12,673 nucleotides of DNA from Bacillota bacterium (lineage in GTDB: Bacteria > Bacillota > Clostridia > Lachnospirales > Lachnospiraceae), in NCBI GenBank assembly GCA_023412855.1, contig JAEZRJ010000074.1, positions 1 through 12,673 of the forward strand, given 5' to 3'. Below are positions 1 to 5,992 of the stretch, piece after piece. Every line of letters begins with the position of its first letter. Within the stretch, counting starts at the first letter, position 1. The position numbers and the translations under genes were made by a program. The notes below the pieces were generated by a model. That model was given only the letters and a program-made list of their open reading frames with translations, was not told the origin of the DNA and ran no database searches.

Positions 1-13
1 GGCCCCCACCCCT

Positions 14-844
14 ATGGAAAAATACCTCCACGAAGAAGTCCAAACCCGAGAAGACATCCAAGTTCGCTTTGACACCTACCGCGATTCCAATCACCTCATC
101 ACCAGCCACTGGCACAACAGCATGGAAATCATTTGTATCTGTGAGGGCTGCATGGACGTCACCATCAACAACTCGAAATTCATCCTGAACGCAGGCGATT
201 TCACAATCATCAACTCTGCAGACATCCACTCCACCTACTGCCATGAAAACTGCCTCGTCATCCTGCTGCAGATACCATATCAGTTTTTGAAAAAAAGCAT
301 TTCCGATTATGACAGCATCCGTTTCGAAGGTATTCCCAACTCTTCAGAGAAAAATGACCGTGTCCGCGCCATCTTAATGGAGATGAAAGACATCAACGAC
401 GAAAAAACGGAAGGATATTCCCTCCGTTTCTCCAGTCTTTTATACGATTTTCTTTATTCCATCCTTCGCTATTACAAGGTAGAAATTGACACCGCCGTAA
501 AAATCAGAACAGATAAAAACCTGCGCCGGCTGGAGAATGTCATGGACTTCGTAAAGTCCAACTACGCTTCTCCCATCACCTTGGACGAAGCTGCTGCTTC
601 CGTTGCACTGAACCCCGAATATTTTTGCCGTTTTTTCAAAAAATATATGAGACTCACCTTTCTCGAATACGTGAACAAAGTCCGACTCGCCCACGTATAT
701 GAAGATTTGATGAATACCGATTTGACTATTACTGGCATCCTGGAGCGTAATGGCTGTACCAATTACAAATTATTTATGAAAAATTTCAAATCCACCTACG
801 GATGCACTCCCATGCAAATGCGGCAAAACAAAAAAAATACCTGA
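14..844 (+). CDS. AraC-family transcriptional regulator
   Basis: A 276-residue cytoplasmic DNA-binding regulator of the AraC/XylS family. Residues about 25-75 form a cupin-like sensor fold: an SHWHNSMEI motif (H32, H34, E38) and a later GDFTIINSADIHS stretch with H72, typical of the AraC N-terminal ligand-binding barrel. Residues about 172-272 carry the paired helix-turn-helix domain, with ITLDEAAASVALNPEYFCRF as the first HTH and the usual FKSTYGCTPMQMRQ ending of the second. The length is normal for the family. Only 13 bases precede the ATG and no ribosome binding site is visible in them; the frame is open to the window edge, so the true start could lie further left. The ligand and targets are unknown. 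It may control the small DUF3892 gene 80 bases downstream or something outside the window. Confidence 0.9.
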   Translation: MEKYLHEEVQTREDIQVRFDTYRDSNHLITSHWHNSMEIICICEGCMDVTINNSKFILNAGDFTIINSADIHSTYCHENCLVILLQIPYQFLKKSISDYDSIRFEGIPNSSEKNDRVRAILMEMKDINDEKTEGYSLRFSSLLYDFLYSILRYYKVEIDTAVKIRTDKNLRRLENVMDFVKSNYASPITLDEAAASVALNPEYFCRFFKKYMRLTFLEYVNKVRLAHVYEDLMNTDLTITGILERNGCTNYKLFMKNFKSTYGCTPMQMRQNKKNT

Positions 845-872
845 CGCATATTATTTCCTATACCGCGCAAAC

Positions 873-878
873 TATAAA
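873..878 (+). promoter_or_regulatory. possible -10 box for the DUF3892 gene
   Basis: TATAAA lies about 46 bases before the chosen start at 924. No good -35 hexamer is seen 17 bases upstream. The box lies at the start of the loop of a 7-bp inverted repeat, GCAAACT (867-873) and AGTTTGC (891-897). This is weak evidence; the gene may instead be read through from the AraC gene. Confidence 0.25.
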
Positions 879-923
879 AAAGCAGCTAAAAGTTTGCATT
901 CACGAGAAAGGTATGGCTATTTT

Positions 924-1226
924 ATGACAGATATGGATAAAATTACTCTCGGCGAAGCTCTCGCTATCAATACTCTGGATGATATACCCCAAGCGAAGAG
1001 CGACGCCAAAAAAATCGTAGGGCTCGTAAAGAGCAGCGGACGCGTAACCGGCTACCAGCTATCCGACGGTTCCACAGTCTCCAAGCAGGAAGGAGTAGAC
1101 CTTGCCAAGAGCGGTGAAATCAAAGGTGTCGGAATCGCCCATAGAAAGGATACGGAATATTTGAAGTCCCTGCCCGATGGGGAGGAAGACAATAATTTGA
1201 ATAACCTTCCTTCAGTTTCAGGTTAA
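924..1226 (+). CDS. DUF3892 domain protein, function unknown
   Basis: A 100-residue soluble protein. The segment from about residue 27 to 92 has the pattern I associate with DUF3892: a GYQLSDGSTVSKQEGVDLAK block, then GEIKGVGIAHRKDTEYLKSLPDG and a closing NNLNNLP. No function is established for this family, and there is no membrane segment or signal peptide. I chose the ATG at 924; a TTG at 894 would add ten residues but has no ribosome site. The purine run AGAAAGG at 905-911 is 12 bases from the ATG, a little far. The gene follows the AraC gene on the same strand after an 80-base gap and ends just before a hairpin terminator, so it may be its own unit or the second gene of a pair. Confidence 0.75.
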   Translation: MTDMDKITLGEALAINTLDDIPQAKSDAKKIVGLVKSSGRVTGYQLSDGSTVSKQEGVDLAKSGEIKGVGIAHRKDTEYLKSLPDGEEDNNLNNLPSVSG

Positions 1227-1229
1227 ATT

Positions 1230-1280
1230 AAGAAGGCTTGCCGCACTGAGTATTCCTCGTGTGACAAGCCTTCTTCTTGT
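1230..1280. terminator. bidirectional terminator between DUF3892 gene and MCP
   Basis: A perfect 11-bp stem, AAGAAGGCTTG (1230-1240) with CAAGCCTTCTT (1265-1275), encloses a loop that can itself pair (CAC/GTG and GAG/CTC). On the + strand it is followed by a T-rich TTCTTCTTGTT end; on the - strand the trailing sequence is AATTTAA. It starts four bases after the DUF3892 stop codon and lies about 75 bases past the MCP stop, so it can serve both convergent genes. Confidence 0.7.
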
Positions 1281-1310
1281 TAAAATCTTTATTGGGATCA
1301 GGACAGTAAC

Positions 1311-1335
1311 GAAAAGTCCGCATTGTATACTTTTC
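1311..1335. repeat. small inverted repeat downstream of MCP
   Basis: GAAAAGT (1311-1317) and ACTTTTC (1329-1335) are perfect 7-bp arms around an 11-base loop, lying between the MCP stop codon and the shared terminator. It may be a weak extra 3'-end hairpin for the MCP transcript, but the stem is AT-rich and could be chance. Confidence 0.3.
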
Positions 1336-1349
1336 CTTGTTTATGTATT

Positions 1350-3020
1350 TTAGCTTCTAGTAAGCTTAAACTGACTGATCAAATCTGTCATGACCATAGC
1401 TTGCGCACTCAGCTCCTCACTTGCCGCTGCACTTTCCTCCGATACCGATGCATTCGTCTGCACAACGCTGGAAATCTGATCGATTCCCTTTGCGATTTTA
1501 TCCGCTTCCAAAGCCTGTGCCCTGGATTCCTGCGCGATTTTGTCTATCATTTCCAAAACGGTCCGGGCATTCTTCGCGACTTCCTCAAAGGCCTCACTCG
1601 TTGTTCCTGTGAGAACTTTTCCTTTTTCAATATGGGACAGGGATTCCTCTATCAACCCAGTAGTGTTCTTCGCGGCATCTGCGGATTCCTGCGCCAGCTT
1701 CCTTATTTGATCGGCTACTACGGCAAAACCCTTTCCGGCTGCTCCTGCACGGGCAGATTCGATTGCCGCATTTAACGCTAACAAATTTGTCTCAGAGGCT
1801 ATGGCGTCGATGGTATCAATAATATTCTTAATGCCCTCCGATGCTGCAGCAATGTCGTTTATTGCCGCCACCAACTGTTCCATCCGCGCTTTGCTGGTGA
1901 TGACAGTCTCTCCTGTCCGTTCTCCCCACTCATCGGCGTTCTGGGCGTACTCTGCATTATTGCTTATCTGGCTCGTAATATTAGAAATAACATCAGATAG
2001 TTCCTGTACGCTTCCCGCCTGGTTCGTCGCCCCCTGCGCGATGTCCTGCGCTCCTGCTGACAGCTCCTGTGTACCTGCACTCACCTGCTCTATTGCCACG
2101 CTCATCTCATACAAAGTGTCATTCATCTTTTCTTGAAAGCTCTCGATAGAACGCTGGATATTTGCGAAATCGCCGATAAATTCCACCGGACAGACACAAG
2201 TAAAATTGCCGGAGGAGAATTCTTTCATACCAAAAGCGATAGCGTCGATGTATTTCTTAATTTCCTTTACCGCAAAATCCAAAGATTTTCCAAGATTTCC
2301 AATCTCGTTATCCATATTCACTTCAAAACTTAAGCCTAGATTTCCTTCCGCCAGCTTCTCGCATTCTTGCTGTAAATCTACAATAGGCTCGATGACCTTA
2401 GTCTTCACGTATCTATACGTTTTTATGATAAACCACACCGTTAAGGAGGCGGCGAAGATAGTAGCCACGAATATGATGCCGAGCATTACGATGACCATTC
2501 TCCTTTGATTATCTATCTGCTCCTGCTTCTTTACTATCGTCTCATCCAAAAGGCTTACCAAGGAGTGGATTTTCACCTCTACACTATCCTTTAATAAAGC
2601 TTCCGCCTGTGCCTTGTCTGTCCCGTTCACGCTGAGCACTTCGTCTGCAAGCTGATGGATTTCTCTATGCAAGGGCTCTGCCTGCTCATAAAATTCGCTC
2701 ATTTGTGGATTGTCTTTTACATCCGGCCCATATAAATATATACCGAAATCACATTTCGTCTCATCCCTCTGTCCCGTGAATTCCGTATTATAATAAACGG
2801 CTGAACTAAGATTTATCCACCATTTATAATGAGCCATTTCATAGCTCAATAAATCAGACTTTTCCGCATTTATCTTCTCGCTACTATTGAAAACATAATC
2901 AAAACAAAAAATACTCCCTCCCATTAGCAGCACGAGAAGTCCGGCCATAAACACAATTACAGAAAATCTTGAATAAAATATCTGCCCTATTGATTCTTTT
3001 CTTTTGGTAACCTTTAACAT
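1350..3020 (-). CDS. methyl-accepting chemotaxis protein with CZB-like sensor domain
   Basis: A 556-residue membrane chemoreceptor that would signal through CheW/CheA to the flagellar motor. Domain order: TM1 about 20-42; extracytoplasmic sensor about 43-173; TM2 about 175-199; HAMP about 200-260; signalling coiled coil about 300-545, with the hairpin tip around ETNLLALNAAIESARAG (410-426). The sensor carries H64 and W67, a CDFGIYLY motif with C90, and LHREIH with H118 and H122. This matches the 3-His/1-Cys pattern of chemoreceptor zinc-binding (CZB) domains. At the tip, the usual RAGE motif reads RAGA, and the usual ADE motif reads ADQ (A428 region and Q438). I chose the ATG at 3020 because AAGAAAGGA precedes it at good spacing; the in-frame ATG at 3086 lacks a ribosome site and would extend into the inverted repeat. 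A shared terminator lies downstream. Upstream is a candidate invertible segment that may control expression. Confidence 0.93.
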   Translation of the reverse strand: MLKVTKRKESIGQIFYSRFSVIVFMAGLLVLLMGGSIFCFDYVFNSSEKINAEKSDLLSYEMAHYKWWINLSSAVYYNTEFTGQRDETKCDFGIYLYGPDVKDNPQMSEFYEQAEPLHREIHQLADEVLSVNGTDKAQAEALLKDSVEVKIHSLVSLLDETIVKKQEQIDNQRRMVIVMLGIIFVATIFAASLTVWFIIKTYRYVKTKVIEPIVDLQQECEKLAEGNLGLSFEVNMDNEIGNLGKSLDFAVKEIKKYIDAIAFGMKEFSSGNFTCVCPVEFIGDFANIQRSIESFQEKMNDTLYEMSVAIEQVSAGTQELSAGAQDIAQGATNQAGSVQELSDVISNITSQISNNAEYAQNADEWGERTGETVITSKARMEQLVAAINDIAAASEGIKNIIDTIDAIASETNLLALNAAIESARAGAAGKGFAVVADQIRKLAQESADAAKNTTGLIEESLSHIEKGKVLTGTTSEAFEEVAKNARTVLEMIDKIAQESRAQALEADKIAKGIDQISSVVQTNASVSEESAAASEELSAQAMVMTDLISQFKLTRS

Positions 3021-3057
3021 AACTTTTCCTTTCTTATATTTATTTGAAAAAATCGCC

Positions 3058-3075
3058 ATAAAGGTGTACCTTTTT
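3058..3075 (+). repeat. left inverted repeat (candidate recombination site)
   Basis: ATAAAGGTGTACCTTTTT. It is an exact reverse complement of bases 3196-3213. The core is an imperfect palindrome, AAAGGT-GT-ACCTTT, with the asymmetric dinucleotide GT at 3066-3067. That is the layout expected of a serine-recombinase crossover site with a 2-bp overlap. It lies 38 bases upstream of the MCP start. Confidence 0.8.
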
Positions 3076-3203
3076 TTACCACACAATCCATATCTATTTA
3101 TTTTCTTGTTATTGTCATTTTTTGTTGTTTTTTACAAAAAAATGTAATACAATTACCAATATAATTGTTTGTATATTCAAAAGAAACAAGTTGCTAAAAA
3201 GGT
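3068..3203. other. candidate invertible promoter segment (phase switch)
   Basis: About 136 bp between the central dinucleotides of two inverted 18-bp repeats, next to a serine recombinase gene and upstream of the MCP. The segment is very AT-rich, as promoter DNA often is. Weak promoter-like pairs occur on both strands. Toward the MCP: ATGACA (3113-3118) with TAGATA (3091-3096), 16-base spacer; or TTGGTA (3154-3159) with TGTAAA (3131-3136), 17-base spacer. Toward the recombinase: TTGTTT (3125-3130) with TACAAT (3148-3153), 17-base spacer. The repeat and core geometry is seen directly; inversion and promoter activity are inferred. The alternative is a fixed regulatory region with repeated operator sites. 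Confidence 0.6.
3149..3168. repeat. AT-rich inverted repeat inside the candidate switch
   Basis: ACAATTA (3149-3155) and TAATTGT (3162-3168) are perfect 7-bp arms around CCAATA. A second overlapping palindrome, GTAAT-ACA-ATTAC, spans 3144-3156. These could be operator half-sites for a regulator or recombinase acting in the middle of the segment, or simply a result of low complexity. Confidence 0.4.
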
Positions 3204-3228
3204 ACACCTTTATAGCAACTTGTCTCTT
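3181..3228. terminator. long hairpin centred on the right recombination site
   Basis: The arms 3181-3202 and 3207-3228 pair over 22 positions with only two mismatches around a TACA loop. The centre falls exactly between the two bases of the AC core of the right repeat. On the + strand the stem runs into CTCTTTTTG, and on the - strand into T-rich TTTCTTTTG, so it looks like a bidirectional intrinsic terminator. The left arm lies inside the candidate invertible segment and the right arm outside it, so inversion would leave only a short AAAGG/CCTTT stem. Confidence 0.65.
3196..3213 (-). repeat. right inverted repeat (candidate recombination site)
   Basis: AAAAAGGTACACCTTTAT, the exact inverted copy of 3058-3075, with core AC at 3204-3205. 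Flanking bases outside the shared 18 bp diverge from the left copy. It lies 89 bases upstream of the recombinase start. Confidence 0.8.
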
Positions 3229-3287
3229 TTTGCGGTGCCTTGAAACATATGGATTAAGTTTAGCCTTTCTGGCATACTACGTATAAT

Positions 3288-3293
3288 AGGAGG
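3288..3293 (+). promoter_or_regulatory. ribosome binding site of the recombinase gene
   Basis: A perfect AGGAGG nine bases before the ATG at 3303 fixes the start and predicts efficient translation once transcribed. Confidence 0.85.
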
Positions 3294-3302
3294 ACTAAAG
3301 AG

Positions 3303-3926
3303 ATGAAGAATTTTTATGGATACATGAGAGTATCTACTGCCGATCAAAATATCGATCGGCAAAAATTAGAATTACTAAAATGGGGAATTATCGAACAGAA
3401 CATTTATTGTGATAAATTATCGGGCAAAGACTTTAACAGACCTGAATATCTGAAGCTAAAGAAAAGGCTGAAAGAGGGAGACGTTCTCGTCGTAAAGAGT
3501 ATTGATCGTCTCGGCAGAAGTTATCGCGATATACAAGAGGAATGGCGCGTTATCGTTAAAGTAAAAAAGGCAGATATTGTCATCCTGGACATGCCCATTC
3601 TCGATACCCGCACTAACAAAGACTTAATCGGCACGTTAATCTCTGATATCGTCTTACAGCTTTTGTCCTATGTGGCGCAGGCCGAACGGGAAAATATCAA
3701 GCAACGGCAAGCAGAGGGCATTGCCATAGCCAAGGCAAAGGGGAGGCATCTGGGCCGTTTCCCCTCACCCATTCCTGAAGAATTCTATCCAATATACGAG
3801 AAGTGGAAAAGCAAAGAATACACCCTTCGAACTGCCAGCGATGAACTTGGAGTCACCATCAGCCAATTCCGTACGATGGTCAAAAAACATATAAATAATA
3901 AAAATGAAAGCCACAAAAGCCCTTAA
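3303..3926 (+). CDS. small serine recombinase (resolvase/invertase family)
   Basis: A 207-residue site-specific DNA recombinase of the Hin/Gin/resolvase class, which cuts at a 2-bp overlap through a covalent phosphoserine. The N-terminal catalytic domain (about 3-150) shows YGYMRVSTADQN with R9 and the nucleophile S11, then KSIDRLGRS with D68, R69 and R72, and the E-helix region AERENIKQRQAEGIAIAKAKG (127-147) ending in HLGR. A C-terminal DNA-binding HTH follows at about 174-196 (LRTASDELGVTISQF). All catalytic residues are intact, so it should be active. It is slightly longer than Hin (about 190). It stands alone, with no transposase, integrase or phage gene beside it. The natural substrate would be the inverted repeats 90-240 bases upstream. 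It converges on the DMT permease with a 9-base gap and no clear terminator. Confidence 0.92.
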   Translation: MKNFYGYMRVSTADQNIDRQKLELLKWGIIEQNIYCDKLSGKDFNRPEYLKLKKRLKEGDVLVVKSIDRLGRSYRDIQEEWRVIVKVKKADIVILDMPILDTRTNKDLIGTLISDIVLQLLSYVAQAERENIKQRQAEGIAIAKAKGRHLGRFPSPIPEEFYPIYEKWKSKEYTLRTASDELGVTISQFRTMVKKHINNKNESHKSP

Positions 3927-3935
3927 GGCTCTCTT

Positions 3936-4838
3936 CTACCCTTGCACCGTAGTATTAGTATTCGCCGGCACTTGCTTTCTGCCGCCTGCAAGTTCGCTTA
4001 CGAGGGTCGCGCCTAATATCAGTACCGCGCCTATTATCTGCTCTGCGCTCATATCTTCATGAAATAAAAGGGCGGAAAGCAAAATTGCTGTTACCGGGTC
4101 GATATAGCTGAACAAAGCTGCCGTCTGCCCGCTCAAATCCTTTAAGGAAGAAAAATATAAAAGATAGGCAATTCCTGTATTTACAATACCCAGATACAAC
4201 AATAGAAACAGTGTACTCACGCCAAGTGTTATCCCCGTCCCGTCTTCCGTATAAAGCACATATGGAAGCAGCACCAAAGACGCGATTCCTAACTGCGACA
4301 CCGTCATATCCACCGCTTCTATTTCTTTCAGGAACTTATTCATGATCACTACGGAAGCATATAGCAAAGCCGCTGTCACTCCGAATGCAATTCCCTTCCA
4401 TCCGCCTGCCGCTTCCTGACCATTTCCAAAAATATCCGCCACCAACGCCATACCGAACAACGATACTGCAACACATCCGGCCTTTACCGCCGTCAGTTTC
4501 TCCTTCAAGAAAAGGGGGGAAGCCAGGATGACGAACACCGGTGCCAGATAATAGCATAAGGTAGCCACCGCTATCGTCGTATACCGATACGCTTCAAAAA
4601 GGCAGATCCAATTCGCTCCGATTGCTGCTCCGGAAAAGACAAGAAATTTAAGATTCTTCCTGATAGACAGCAGTGATAATCTCTTCCCCATCGCCAACCA
4701 CGCAAGCAACAAAAATACAGTTCCGATACTCCCTCTTACAATTGCCAATATCCCGGAGGATAAACCAATCGTTCTCACAAAGATACCTATACTTCCAAAT
4801 ATGAACATCGCAGCAATTAACTTCACTTTCGCTTTCAT
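3936..4838 (-). CDS. EamA/DMT-family permease
   Basis: A 300-residue integral membrane protein of the drug/metabolite transporter superfamily, with two EamA repeats (about 5-135 and 148-285) and about ten hydrophobic helices. Family marks visible are FGSIGIFVRTIG at the N-terminus, YYLAPVFVILASPLFLKEKL closing the first repeat, and SYIDPVTAILLSALLFHED closing the second. The substrate cannot be read from sequence; family members export amino acids, nucleotides or other metabolites. GGGAAG about six bases upstream of the ATG supports the start. It lies 51 bases downstream of the CorA gene on the same strand with no terminator between, so the two may be co-transcribed. The short polar C-terminal tail (GGRKQVPANTNT) is unremarkable. 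Confidence 0.9.
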   Translation of the reverse strand: MKAKVKLIAAMFIFGSIGIFVRTIGLSSGILAIVRGSIGTVFLLLAWLAMGKRLSLLSIRKNLKFLVFSGAAIGANWICLFEAYRYTTIAVATLCYYLAPVFVILASPLFLKEKLTAVKAGCVAVSLFGMALVADIFGNGQEAAGGWKGIAFGVTAALLYASVVIMNKFLKEIEAVDMTVSQLGIASLVLLPYVLYTEDGTGITLGVSTLFLLLYLGIVNTGIAYLLYFSSLKDLSGQTAALFSYIDPVTAILLSALLFHEDMSAEQIIGAVLILGATLVSELAGGRKQVPANTNTTVQG

Positions 4839-4889
4839 CGCTTCTTCCCATTTCTAACGAATTTCTTCTATCCTGCCGTTTACTGACTC

Positions 4890-5828
4890 TTATCGAAACA
4901 ATTTCTTTTTCTTAAAATAAATGAACTCGGCCAAAATAATGACAATGGAAAGGAGAATCACTGCAGGATATCCATATTTCCACCGGAATTCCGGCATACC
5001 GGGAAAGTTCATTCCATACCATCCTACGAGGAGCGTCAAAGGCAGGAAAAATGCCGTAATAATCGTTAAAATACTCATTACCTTGTTCTGTCTTACATCT
5101 ATCTGAGATTGATACAACTCCCTTATCTGAATCAGATATTCCCGCAGCGCTTCCACATGATTGTGCAGCCTCTCCGTACGATTGGCATAATTCTGCCACG
5201 CAGCACACTCCTCTCTGCTAAGCTCCTGATTCACATTTGCCTGCATCTGGTCGCCTATATTGATGAGCTGCTCATAATAGGAATGAAAAATGGTTAGCTT
5301 TTTACGATATTGTATAATCGTCTCATAAAAATGATCAGGAATCTTCAAAAGAAGCTTCTCCTCCATATCCGACAAATATTCCTCCAGCGTTTGCAGGTAA
5401 AGGACATCCTCCTCGATTAGCATCTCGAACAATACTAAAAGAATCTGATTCAGCGTACAGTTAGATATATTTCCCGATATTTTCTCCAGCATGTCCCCAA
5501 GCAAGGCTCTCTCCCCAAGGAAAAAGAGCTCGTTTCCTTTTACATAGAAACCGAAGGTAAAAAGTGCAATCTGCTCTCTATCACCCTTGGGAACCTTCAT
5601 CGTCCCCTGAATGCAATCCTTGAAGGTCTCAATTTTACAGTATTGTATTTGCTTAAGCCCCTGACTCAGATTCTTTTTATGAGAGTAATCTCCTTGAAGC
5701 GCGTCGAACTCCTCCGCTTCCATTAGGTATATTTTATAATAATTACTTTCCTGATCTTTATCCCCATCTTCCTGAAACAGGATGCCGGTTTCGATATTCG
5801 CTAAATATTTCACCATATTAGTAACCAT
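4890..5828 (-). CDS. corA: CorA-family divalent metal (Mg2+/Co2+) transporter
   Basis: A 312-residue protein of the CorA metal ion transporter family, which forms a membrane pentamer with a large cytoplasmic funnel. The N-terminal part (about 1-245) is the soluble alpha/beta and long-helix region, rich in charged helices (YLSDMEEKLLLK, LHNHVEALREYL). Two C-terminal membrane helices follow, TM1 about 252-271 and TM2 about 287-305. They are joined by the signature YGMNF (271-275) and PGMPEF, the selectivity loop of the family. The basic tail KKKKLFR is also typical. The start is uncertain: the ATG at 5828 has GGAAGGG only two bases away, while the in-frame ATG at 5816 has it about 13 bases away. 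Transport of Mg2+ is the usual role; Co2+, Ni2+ or Zn2+ are possible. Confidence 0.9.
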   Translation of the reverse strand: MVTNMVKYLANIETGILFQEDGDKDQESNYYKIYLMEAEEFDALQGDYSHKKNLSQGLKQIQYCKIETFKDCIQGTMKVPKGDREQIALFTFGFYVKGNELFFLGERALLGDMLEKISGNISNCTLNQILLVLFEMLIEEDVLYLQTLEEYLSDMEEKLLLKIPDHFYETIIQYRKKLTIFHSYYEQLINIGDQMQANVNQELSREECAAWQNYANRTERLHNHVEALREYLIQIRELYQSQIDVRQNKVMSILTIITAFFLPLTLLVGWYGMNFPGMPEFRWKYGYPAVILLSIVIILAEFIYFKKKKLFR

Positions 5829-5837
5829 GCCCTTCCA

Positions 5838-5864
5838 ATACCTGCAGCTTCAGGCCGCAGGTAT
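5838..5864 (-). promoter_or_regulatory. 5' leader hairpin before corA
   Basis: ATACCTGC (5838-5845) and GCAGGTAT (5857-5864) are perfect 8-bp arms around an 11-base loop. In the corA message this stem sits directly before the GGAAGGG ribosome site. It lacks a T-run, so it is not a terminator. It is far too short for an M-box magnesium riboswitch. It could affect message stability or ribosome access. Confidence 0.5.
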
Positions 5865-5892
5865 AAAGTTGCTCGTGCATCTTTTTCCTGCA

Positions 5893-5901
5893 ATTATAGC
5901 A
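5893..5901 (-). promoter_or_regulatory. extended -10 promoter of corA
   Basis: On the - strand the sequence reads TGCTATAAT, a perfect TATAAT with the TGN extension. The -35 region (TTAAGG or TTTAAG) is weak, as is common for extended -10 promoters. Transcription would begin near 5886, giving a leader of about 58 bases that contains the hairpin. Confidence 0.65.
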
Positions 5902-5992
5902 TATACGGAAGCAACCTTAAAGCGGGAAAACAATAGTGCCCGATAACCAATCCGCTTTCCCTGCATAACCTAATAATAAAAAAGGTGTTTCT

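Noticed and set aside
3021..3086. Longer MCP start at 3086 (adds 22 residues)
   Set aside because: It has no ribosome site, adds a non-hydrophobic stretch through the inverted repeat, and the ATG at 3020 has a well-placed AAGGA.
3282..3287. Perfect TATAAT before the recombinase gene
   Set aside because: It directly abuts the AGGAGG ribosome site, so a transcript from it would start around 3294 and lack that site; the -35 region is also poor.
3303..3926. Transposon or prophage around the serine recombinase
   Set aside because: No transposase, phage gene, target duplication or terminal repeats enclosing the recombinase were seen; the inverted repeats both lie upstream of the gene, which fits a switch better than a mobile element.
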